38,738 nt of DNA from Anaerolineaceae bacterium (GTDB taxonomy: Bacteria; Chloroflexota; Anaerolineae; Anaerolineales; Villigracilaceae): positions 1-38,738 of the forward strand of contig VFJR01000174.1 of assembly GCA_009885945.1 (NCBI GenBank). Reading direction: 5' to 3'. Below, piece after piece: positions 32,400 to 38,738 of this stretch. A model generated the notes under the pieces. It worked only from the letters and a program-made list of their open reading frames with translations. It was not told the origin of the DNA and ran no database searches. The stretch's first letter is position 1, and every line of letters starts with the position of its first letter. Both the position numbers and the translations under genes were made by a program.

Positions 32400-33365
32400 A
32401 TGTCTGCAACAAACAACCCGTTTATCACTGTTGTCATTTTGACAGGGATTCAAAGAAAAAGAGCTGAAAAGACTCTGGCAAGCATTCTTAATCAAGAAGG
32501 GCTGGAAACGGCAGAGGTGCTCATTTTTGATACGGTACTGGGTAAGTATCCCCCTTTGAAGGGCAGCGAACACCCTGCAGTAAAAATCATAGCTAGCACA
32601 AGCGCAACATCCTATAGCGGCTTGCGCGCACAAGGCGCTGAGATTGCACGCGGACAAGTCATTTCTTATTTGGAAGATCATGCCGAAGCATTGCCCGGCT
32701 GGTTTAAGGCAATAACGAGGGGCATTGAGAACGGACATGCCGGAGTAGGCGGGGTGCCACAGGCGTCTAATGCGGGTGTGGGGTTTAGTGATATTAGCGG
32801 GATGATCAATTATAAATACGCACTTGATGCTTCCTCACCACAGGCTTATGTTGCACCCACTTTACCAAATCACAATTCAGCCTATCGCCGTGATGTGCTA
32901 TTATCTTTTGGAGATCAATTGCGCACCATGCTCACCAGTGATTCTATCTTAGGCATCAAAATCACTGAAAAAGGATATTCCTTATTAATAGACCCAGAAC
33001 TTCGGTTCTTGCATGCAAATCTGGTAAATTCATTGATGGTCGGCAGAAATTTCTTCTATTGGAATATCATTTTTGGCAGAGCACGCGCACAAATATTTAA
33101 ATGGTCATGGTTGCGGCGGGCATTGCAAATCTTTATTACGCCAATTTCTCCTTTCATACGTTACTTCAAGTATTTTTTGCATGTACAAAAATACAATCGA
33201 GAAAAACTGCCCCTATTTTTTCGCAACGCTGTTACAGCGCTTTATACCCAAACAGTAGCGGCAGTAGGCATAGCGATTGGGTGTTTATTTGATGTAAAAA
33301 ACGCAGAAATAAAATTCCTCAAGTACGAACTTGATTTAGAACATTACGGATTAAAGTCGTCTTAA
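32400..33365 (+). CDS. GT-A-like glycosyltransferase, paralogue 1 of 3
   Basis: A 321-residue protein with a GT2-like fold: TVVILTGIQRKRAEKTLASIL at the N-terminus, EVLIFDT, then SYLEDHAEALPGW (EDH at 92-94) in place of a normal DxD, and HNSAYRRD at 158-165. Further on come LLIDPELRFLHANL and a hydrophobic C-terminal helix (TVAAVGIAIGCLF). It shares this whole plan with 34218-35171 and with 36058-37041. GAGG lies 5 bases before the ATG. It probably transfers a sugar onto a membrane-linked glycan; donor and acceptor are unknown. Catalytic competence is not certain. Confidence 0.82.
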   Translation: MSATNNPFITVVILTGIQRKRAEKTLASILNQEGLETAEVLIFDTVLGKYPPLKGSEHPAVKIIASTSATSYSGLRAQGAEIARGQVISYLEDHAEALPGWFKAITRGIENGHAGVGGVPQASNAGVGFSDISGMINYKYALDASSPQAYVAPTLPNHNSAYRRDVLLSFGDQLRTMLTSDSILGIKITEKGYSLLIDPELRFLHANLVNSLMVGRNFFYWNIIFGRARAQIFKWSWLRRALQIFITPISPFIRYFKYFLHVQKYNREKLPLFFRNAVTALYTQTVAAVGIAIGCLFDVKNAEIKFLKYELDLEHYGLKSS

Positions 33366-33438
33366 TATTTGCGCCTGTTATGATGGCTGTGGATATTCTC
33401 AATATAATTTCATGATCACAGGAAAAAAGCACAGGCTT

Positions 33439-34221
33439 ATGACAACGCACAAAATTGACAACGATCTTTATAATCGCATTCCCGAAGAATGGTGGAGTGA
33501 AAGAGGATTATTGCACATCCTTAAATCAGCCACAAACCCATGGCGTGTTCCTTATTTCACGCGCAATCTTGCAGACTTAAAGATTGACCCAAAAGGAAGA
33601 ACGGCGCTCGAAGTAGGCTGTGGCGGCGGGTTGCTAACCGAGGAAATTGCACGTATGGGATTTAAGGTGACCGGCTTGGATATTTCAGAAAAATCTCTAG
33701 AGGTAGCCCGCATCCATGCCAGTGAAAGTAACTTGCTGATCGATTATCAATACGGCACTGGCGATGATTTGCCTTATCAAGACAGTACATTCAACGCTGT
33801 ATTTTGCTGTGACACATTAGAACATATCGAGAATTGGGATAAAGTCATCTCGGAAATATCACGCGTGCTCATGCCAGGCGGGGTCTTTTTCTACAATACT
33901 GTTAATCGCACGCCGGAGAGTCTCAAGAATGCCATCAAAATGATGCAGGAATGGTGGCTGACACGCTTCGCTCCTCCCAATTTACACGTCTGGGAAATGT
34001 TCATCACACCAGACGAATTGAATTTATCAATTGAAAAGCACGGACTGCTCAACCAGGGGCTGACCGGCACCAAGTTCGTTGGCAGCGCCTTTCAAGTTTT
34101 TTCTGCCATTCTGCTGTTTAAGTTTAGGATGATATCTTCTGTAGAGTTTGGCACACGCATACAAACAATAGAAGGCGACGACACATCCGTTAATTATATG
34201 GGCTACGCGGTGAAACCATGA
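33439..34221 (+). CDS. UbiG-like SAM-dependent methyltransferase
   Basis: About 260 residues with a class I methyltransferase fold resembling UbiG: NRIPEEWWSERGLLHIL, motif I ALEVGCGGGLLTEEIA, GLDISEKSLEVA, FCCDTLEHIENWDKVI and LMPGGVFFYNTVNRT. UbiG itself O-methylates ubiquinone precursors. Here, flanked by glycosyltransferase genes, an O-methyl transfer to a sugar or to a lipid head is more plausible (inference). A TATAAT box at 33403-33408 places transcription start inside the first possible ATG (33412), so I prefer the ATG at 33439, which has AGG upstream. Its stop overlaps the next gene by 4 bp. Confidence 0.85.
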   Translation: MTTHKIDNDLYNRIPEEWWSERGLLHILKSATNPWRVPYFTRNLADLKIDPKGRTALEVGCGGGLLTEEIARMGFKVTGLDISEKSLEVARIHASESNLLIDYQYGTGDDLPYQDSTFNAVFCCDTLEHIENWDKVISEISRVLMPGGVFFYNTVNRTPESLKNAIKMMQEWWLTRFAPPNLHVWEMFITPDELNLSIEKHGLLNQGLTGTKFVGSAFQVFSAILLFKFRMISSVEFGTRIQTIEGDDTSVNYMGYAVKP

Positions 34222-35171
34222 TGATCTCAAAACCCTACATTTCTATTATTTTCGTCATAGGAACCCAGCGCGAACGCTCACAACAAGCCCTGGTAAATAT
34301 TCTTGAACAAAAGGGAATTGAAAATGCCGAGGTGCTTATTTTCGATACGGCGTTTGATCAATACCCTGCCTTAGCAGGCAGTCATCATCCATCTGTACAT
34401 ATTCATGAGGTTAAAGGCTCTTTATCCCTCAGCAACCTTCGCCTAAAAGCTGTGGAAGCCGGGCGTGGGGAGATTATTGCTTTTACTGAAGACCATGCCT
34501 ATGTCATTCCCGGCTGGTTGGAATCCTTAACAAGAGGGTTTGAAGCAGGCCATGGCGGAGTAGGGTCCGTGCCTCAAGTTAAAAATCCCGGCATGGGCAT
34601 TAGCGATGCTGTTAATATAATCAACTTCGGCTTTTTCCCTCCTATTACTAAGCCATGTACCTATTACATGTTACCCGGACATAACTCTGCCTATCGCCGT
34701 GACATACTACTATCCTTTGGAGACTTGCTCCCTATTCTAATCACCACTGAAGTTCTATTAAATTCCAAAATGACCGAAAATGGTTTCACCCTCTTATTAG
34801 ACCCGCAGGCTGGGTACTTTCATCAGAATGAAGAATCAGTTGCAATGGTTACGAAGGCTTATTACTATTCAAATCTATGTTTTGGGGCAAGCCGTGCAGA
34901 ATTGTTTGGCTGGCGCTGGTGGCGCCGCGCATTACAACTACTATCTACGCCATTGGTTCCATTCGTGCGCTACCTAAAATACATGGTTTATTTCTGGCGG
35001 CATAACCGAAGCAACCTGCCCATCCTGTTCCGTTACACAGCAGTATTTTTTTATACACAGAGTATAGCCGCCATCGGATTGGCAATTGGCTGTGTTTTTG
35101 GAGCAGGCAATGGCGAAAAAAACTTCTTGCACTACGAACTTAACACCAGTAGAAGTATCCAACATTCCTAA
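34218..35171 (+). CDS. GT-A-like glycosyltransferase, paralogue 2 of 3
   Basis: A 317-residue paralogue of the protein at 32400-33365, with the same motif order: ISIIFVIGTQRERSQQAL, EVLIFDTAFDQYPALAG, IAFTEDHAYVIPGW, PGHNSAYRRDILLSFGDLL, LLLDPQAGYFHQNEE, and a C-terminal hydrophobic helix (SIAAIGLAIGCVFGAG). The ATG overlaps the methyltransferase stop (ATGA), and its stop overlaps the next ATG by one base (TAATG), so four genes form one coupled operon. Function presumably as for paralogue 1, acting on a different step or sugar. Confidence 0.82.
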   Translation: MMISKPYISIIFVIGTQRERSQQALVNILEQKGIENAEVLIFDTAFDQYPALAGSHHPSVHIHEVKGSLSLSNLRLKAVEAGRGEIIAFTEDHAYVIPGWLESLTRGFEAGHGGVGSVPQVKNPGMGISDAVNIINFGFFPPITKPCTYYMLPGHNSAYRRDILLSFGDLLPILITTEVLLNSKMTENGFTLLLDPQAGYFHQNEESVAMVTKAYYYSNLCFGASRAELFGWRWWRRALQLLSTPLVPFVRYLKYMVYFWRHNRSNLPILFRYTAVFFYTQSIAAIGLAIGCVFGAGNGEKNFLHYELNTSRSIQHS

Positions 35172-36061
35172 TGACCTTGCCTCCTGCCATTGCACTCATC
35201 ATCCCATCCTATAATTCCTTCCGCACCATTGAGCAATCTCTCAATTCTTTTTGCAAACAAGATTACGCCTTATATGAAATCATTGTTGTAGACAGCAGTC
35301 CCAACAACCTTGTAAAGCAGATTGTCACAAATCATTTCCCGCAAATCAAATTTATCCATTCAAAGGAACGTCTTCTGCCGCACGCCGCTCGAAATGTGGG
35401 AGTTAAAAATACATCATCAGAATTATTGATCTTCACAGATCCCGATATTTATGCCCCGCCAAATTGGATAAAATGTCTTGTAGAATCTTATCAACAACAT
35501 GGCGGAGTAAGCATTGGCTCGCTGATGAATCACACAAATTCCTGGCTAGACTGGGGAATTCATCTGGGGAAATTCGATTCTTTCTTGCCCGAACCTGCCA
35601 CCCGTCCAATTGGCTTTTGCGCCACTGCAAACATGCTCTGTTCCCGCGCCGACTTTGAGAAAGTAGGTGGCTTTGAAAATGATGAAATGCTCGGCGATCT
35701 TCTTATCAGCTGGAAGTTTACAGAAAATAACATCCCTATTTTTCTAGCGCCGCAAGCTGTCGCGGCACACCATCACACACAAACCTATTTCAATTTCCTA
35801 CATGAGCGGTATGTGCGCGGCGCAGATTTTGGCAGATTACGCCGCGCTGAATTTCACTGGACAAAGTTCAATACATTTAAACACATTCTAATGATCGTAG
35901 TAGGCATACGTTTTGCAAGCCTTATAATAAGAGAAACAATCCATGCATGGAAAGCAAAACTGCTCTTAAAATTTTTATATACTATGCCCATATCGCTCAG
36001 CGGACAAGTATCATGGCTATGGGGAGAAATGAACGCATATCTTCGTCAGCGTAATGATTAG
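35171..36061 (+). CDS. Glycosyltransferase family 2
   Basis: A 296-residue GT2 enzyme of classical type: IALIIPSYNSFRTIEQSLNSF, IIVVDSSPNN, then the metal-binding FTDPDIYAPPNWI (DPD), and a C-terminal AHHHTQTYFNFLHERYVRGADFG. It ends with a hydrophobic helical tail that may bind the membrane. It belongs to a branch distinct from its three-paralogue neighbours, which lack the DPD motif. Its last 4 bp overlap the convergent gene on the other strand. Confidence 0.9.
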   Translation: MTLPPAIALIIPSYNSFRTIEQSLNSFCKQDYALYEIIVVDSSPNNLVKQIVTNHFPQIKFIHSKERLLPHAARNVGVKNTSSELLIFTDPDIYAPPNWIKCLVESYQQHGGVSIGSLMNHTNSWLDWGIHLGKFDSFLPEPATRPIGFCATANMLCSRADFEKVGGFENDEMLGDLLISWKFTENNIPIFLAPQAVAAHHHTQTYFNFLHERYVRGADFGRLRRAEFHWTKFNTFKHILMIVVGIRFASLIIRETIHAWKAKLLLKFLYTMPISLSGQVSWLWGEMNAYLRQRND

Positions 36062-37041
36062 AACTGGATCAATTTTGTTTTCGGAATACGCTCGGTGTCG
36101 CGCTCCCGCTCAGAAAACAGACGAGGCGCTTGTCCTTCTCCAAAAAGCAAACCCATAGCTTGCCCCATGCTCTCACAATAATATAGCCACAATATCATCG
36201 GTGCATTAATCATGAAACGAGACAGTTGATCTCGGCGTTTCTTAAGAATATACAATAACGTTTTTGCACTATGCCACCAAGGCAACAAAGGCAAGATTAA
36301 GAGTCTCATCAATCGTTGTGATATTGACCAATGAAATATAACCGCGCGGGTATGGCCAAATATTCGATGCCAGTAATACAAACTTGAGGACGCTGAACGA
36401 AGCGAGGCTTCATTAACATGAATAAATTTGGCAGCCGGTTCCAATAACAACTTGTGTCCATCCTCCCGCATCTTAAGCAGGAGAACAGCCTCCGCACGCA
36501 GCATCATCTCCAATTGATCTCCGTAACCCAATAAAATATCACGTTTATAAGACGAGTTGTGCCCGTCAATCATGAAAACCTCGCCCTTCTCGGCAGGAGA
36601 TTGCCAGCGAATATTTCTGGCGGTCATAAATTCGGCGTTGCTAGTACCAAGTTCGGGGTTTCCATTGATCACTTCGCCGCAGACAGCTCCCCAGGGCTCC
36701 TTGTGGGCTTCGACCAACGCTTCAGCCCAGCCGGGCAGGACAATGCAATGTTCTTCAAGCAGAGCTACAACAGGCGCGCGAGCCGCCCGTATTCCTACCA
36801 CCATGGCTACTTCAAAATTGGTATCCGCCGGCATATTGATCAAACGCACGCACTCATGGTCGCTGCCCGGAAATGGCGGCGTGTCCGCTGAGACACAATC
36901 AACGACCAAAATTTCCATGCGGTCAATAATGTTTTGTCTCAGTAAAGCTTGCAAAACATGGCTGCTCAACTTGCGTAAAAATCCAGTCACTACAATTACA
37001 GATAAAACAGGGGTCGCTACCATAAATGATTCATTCTCCAT
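36058..37041 (-). CDS. GT-A-like glycosyltransferase, paralogue 3 of 3 (opposite strand)
   Basis: A 327-residue paralogue of the proteins at 32400 and 34218, inverted relative to them. Motifs: LSVIVVTGFLRKLSSHVLQALL, EILVVDCVSADTPPFPGSDHE, VVALLEEHCIVLPGW (EEH for EDH), IDGHNSSYKRDILLGYGDQL, LLLEPAAKFIHVNEAS. It is more diverged at the N-terminus (VSADTPPFPGS). The first ATG lacks a Shine-Dalgarno; a second ATG at 37023 has GGAGA 11 bases upstream, so the start is uncertain. The gene is convergent with the GT2 and divergent from the GT4. Confidence 0.82.
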   Translation of the reverse strand: MENESFMVATPVLSVIVVTGFLRKLSSHVLQALLRQNIIDRMEILVVDCVSADTPPFPGSDHECVRLINMPADTNFEVAMVVGIRAARAPVVALLEEHCIVLPGWAEALVEAHKEPWGAVCGEVINGNPELGTSNAEFMTARNIRWQSPAEKGEVFMIDGHNSSYKRDILLGYGDQLEMMLRAEAVLLLKMREDGHKLLLEPAAKFIHVNEASLRSASSSLYYWHRIFGHTRAVIFHWSISQRLMRLLILPLLPWWHSAKTLLYILKKRRDQLSRFMINAPMILWLYYCESMGQAMGLLFGEGQAPRLFSERERDTERIPKTKLIQF

Positions 37042-37062
37042 ATAAACTTAATTGCCTAACAC

Positions 37063-37070
37063 AGTATACT
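37063..37070. promoter_or_regulatory. Palindromic AGTATACT, shared divergent -10 box
   Basis: AGTATACT is self-complementary, so TATACT reads in both directions at the same place. It lies 16 bp before the plus-strand GT4 start and 21 bp before the minus-strand paralogue start, in a 45-bp intergenic gap. Neither side has a good -35 hexamer. It could promote both genes, exclusively of one another. Confidence 0.4.
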
Positions 37071-37086
37071 TAATTTTTAGTCTTTT

Positions 37087-38265
37087 ATGAAACCACGTAT
37101 TCTTATGCTTACCCATCAATGTGCTGGAACTGGCGGAAGCTATATGCGCGCAACCTCGCTGGCACGCCCCCTAGTTGAGCTGGGCTACGATATGACCTTG
37201 ATTGCCAGCCGCGCTGAACCCGGCTTTACAACCCGCAGATCAGAATGGCATGGCGTACATATCATTGAAATGCCAGATATATTACCTCGGCGCATTCGCA
37301 ACGCCGGACTGAGTCCAATAGATCTCGCGTCGCGCCTCGCTCATACTTGGCGAGGCAACTACGATCTTTTTCATATCTTCGACCACCGCCCTTCTGCATC
37401 TCTACCCGCCCTGTGGAGATTAAATAAAAATATTCCTGTGGTATCCGACTGGGCTGATCTATGGGGTGTGGACGGTTTTGCAGAACAGCGCCATGAGTTT
37501 ATGAATATATTTTTAAAGTGGCTAGACTATATTCTTGAACCCTACATACATAAAAAAGCACAGGCAGTAACAGCCATCAGCTTGGATCTAGTCAAACGCG
37601 CTATCCAGCTCAAGGTCCCGGGTGAACGAATTCTTCTGACTCAGGTTGGTTCCAACTCAGACATCATTCACCCTATGAACAAGAATGAGGCGCGCATCAA
37701 ATATGGAATTCCAAAAGATTGCCCAGTCGTGGCATATTGCGGATTTTCATTCCTTGATTTAAACCTGCTAATCGATTCCTTCCTCAAATTAATTGAACTT
37801 GTTCCAAACGTACATTTGGTGATGACGGGCGCGCAAATTCCCGCATTTGATCGCATAATGACACAGCATGGGGCGGCTCAAAGAGTTCATCATTTTGGAA
37901 CTGTTCCTTATGAACAACTGGGTGAAATTCTTTCATGCGGAGATGTGATGCTTTTGCCCTATTTGGATACAAAAGTAAATATAGCAAGATTCCCAAACCG
38001 TTTTGGAGAATATCTGGCAGTAGGCAGACCTATCGCCACCAACCGTGTGGGGGATCACGCTGTTATTGTTGAGCAGGAAAAAATTGGAATTACGACCATG
38101 CCCGATGCGCACTCGCTTGCAGAAGGAATTGCTTCCTTACTCCAATCTCCCATTCAAATTGATGAAATGGGACAACGTGCAAGGCGGCTGGCTGAAACCA
38201 GCTTTACATGGAAGGCAATTGCGATGCCTGTTGCAAAACTTTATGATGTGCTTTTAATGAAATAA
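37087..38265 (+). CDS. Glycosyltransferase family 4 (GT-B fold)
   Basis: A 392-residue GT4-type enzyme: N-terminal PRILMLTHQCAGTGGSYMRATSLARPLVELGYDMTLI-type acceptor domain start, DLFHIFDHRPSASL, and a C-terminal donor domain with VAYCGFSF, HHFGTVPYEQLGEILSCGDVMLLPYLD and the retaining-GT motif FPNRFGEYLAVGRPIA (E-x7-E-like region). It closes the glycosyltransferase island. No Shine-Dalgarno is seen; TATACT 16 bp upstream implies a leader of about 10 nt. Sugar and acceptor are unknown. Confidence 0.9.
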   Translation: MKPRILMLTHQCAGTGGSYMRATSLARPLVELGYDMTLIASRAEPGFTTRRSEWHGVHIIEMPDILPRRIRNAGLSPIDLASRLAHTWRGNYDLFHIFDHRPSASLPALWRLNKNIPVVSDWADLWGVDGFAEQRHEFMNIFLKWLDYILEPYIHKKAQAVTAISLDLVKRAIQLKVPGERILLTQVGSNSDIIHPMNKNEARIKYGIPKDCPVVAYCGFSFLDLNLLIDSFLKLIELVPNVHLVMTGAQIPAFDRIMTQHGAAQRVHHFGTVPYEQLGEILSCGDVMLLPYLDTKVNIARFPNRFGEYLAVGRPIATNRVGDHAVIVEQEKIGITTMPDAHSLAEGIASLLQSPIQIDEMGQRARRLAETSFTWKAIAMPVAKLYDVLLMK

Positions 38266-38280
38266 CGAGGAAATAAAATC

Positions 38281-38315
38281 GACCCCTATTCAGCGGCGAG
38301 GCAAAAATAGGGGTC
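38281..38315 (+). terminator. Hairpin after the GT4 gene
   Basis: GACCCCTATT (38281-38290) pairs perfectly with AATAGGGGTC (38306-38315) around a 15-nt loop, 15 bp past the GT4 stop. A second short stem, CAGCC / GGCTG, follows near 38326-38340. There is no T-tract, so termination is only a likely role. Confidence 0.5.
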
Positions 38316-38396
38316 TGACTTAAACAGCCGGCAAAGGCTGAGTAAGCTGTGCTTATTCTATCCTAGATTTATAGCTACAACCCAAACTATCTGATA

Positions 38397-38402
38397 TATA
38401 AT
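38397..38402 (+). promoter_or_regulatory. Candidate -10 box of the zinc-ribbon gene
   Basis: TATAAT within TGATATATAATC, ending 12 bp before the ATG at 38415. No Shine-Dalgarno lies between the two, so the leader would be about 5 nt. No clear -35 box. Confidence 0.4.
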
Positions 38403-38414
38403 CACATCATCATT

Positions 38415-38738
38415 ATGACCAAACCCACCTGCTCAAACTGTCAAACAAATAATCGCGCTGAAGCTAGATTCTGCAAAAATTGCGGATTGTGGCTTTTGGC
38501 GAATTGTCCATTTTGTGATGCGGGGTTGCCTCATGCGGCATTTTATTGCGATCATTGCGGGCGGCAACTTAATTCGCAGCTTGGGAATGTTGCGCAAGCG
38601 ACGCAGACTCAGCCGCCGCAAATGATTCAGAAAACAGAATCAGCTTCACGGGTTGCCCCGAGCGGTTCTTCATCTGAAAAAGAATTATCGAAATCAACAT
38701 CTGCGTTGCATCAATATATTCCAGAAACGTTGATGAAA
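38415..38738 (+). CDS. N-terminus of a double zinc-ribbon protein (cyclase-like), cut by window end
   Basis: The first 108 codons of an open frame that runs past the window. Two zinc ribbons are obvious: C6/C9/C20/C23 and C31/C34/C45/C48. A Gln/Ser/Thr-rich linker follows, then SALHQYIPETLMK. In Chloroflexota and relatives that last stretch usually leads into a class III adenylate/guanylate cyclase domain, often with an AAA ATPase and TPRs behind it. That continuation is inference, as the domain is outside the window. The ATG choice follows from the ribbon beginning at residue 6. Confidence 0.8.
   Translation, partial: MTKPTCSNCQTNNRAEARFCKNCGLWLLANCPFCDAGLPHAAFYCDHCGRQLNSQLGNVAQATQTQPPQMIQKTESASRVAPSGSSSEKELSKSTSALHQYIPETLMK

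Overview
The window reads as chromosomal DNA of a bacterium, most likely a member of Chloroflexota, class Anaerolineae. This is inferred from gene style: many lipoproteins with Thr/Pro-rich linkers, a Tat-exported YkuD protein, a double zinc-ribbon protein at the right edge, and dispersed palindromic and CTTTGTGTTC-type repeats. There is no rRNA or other firm taxonomic marker. Coding is dense on both strands and GC content is moderate. No tRNA, rRNA, CRISPR array or prophage was seen.

Layout. 1-4271 (minus): a tight cluster rel -> moeA -> VKOR -> small acidic Cys protein, ending in a hairpin terminator. 4387-4860 (plus): ybaK. 4862-7065 (minus): two paralogous small lipoproteins and an orphan PotD-like lipoprotein. 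7168-9578 (plus): a TPR/lytic transglycosylase lipoprotein whose reading frame is broken at a short C run. 9735-13631 (minus): the housekeeping string yggU, yggT, yggS, pgeF, a glutaredoxin-DUF2085 fusion and ccdA. 13783-14937: L,D-transpeptidase. 15191-19000 (minus): esterase, small membrane protein, patatin, class V aminotransferase and trmI. 19206-22949 (minus): PrsW-like protease, a DsbA-cyclophilin fusion lipoprotein and an unfamiliar HExxH membrane protein. 23281-26493 (plus): a MacA/MacB-type efflux operon with a clear terminator. 26538-30555 (plus): GNAT acetyltransferase, serA-like dehydrogenase, M32 carboxypeptidase and a lipoprotein. 30586-32213: an IS3-family insertion sequence. 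32400-38265: a glycosyltransferase island with three paralogous GT-A-like proteins, a UbiG-like methyltransferase, a classical GT2 and a GT4. 38415-end: the start of a double zinc-ribbon protein.

How the genes fit together. Much of the content concerns the cell envelope: disulfide and thiol chemistry (VKOR, CcdA, DsbA-like domain), peptidoglycan remodelling (SLT, YkuD), lipoproteins, a membrane protease, efflux, and synthesis of a surface glycan or glycolipid. The glycosyltransferase island next to the insertion sequence is the most accessory-looking part and the best candidate for something not well described.

Regulatory signals. Several genes lack a Shine-Dalgarno sequence but have a TANNNT box about 6 bp before the ATG. 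The best case is 7133-7161, TTGACA-N17-TATAAA ending 6 bp before the start codon, which implies leaderless mRNAs alongside normal Shine-Dalgarno-led genes.
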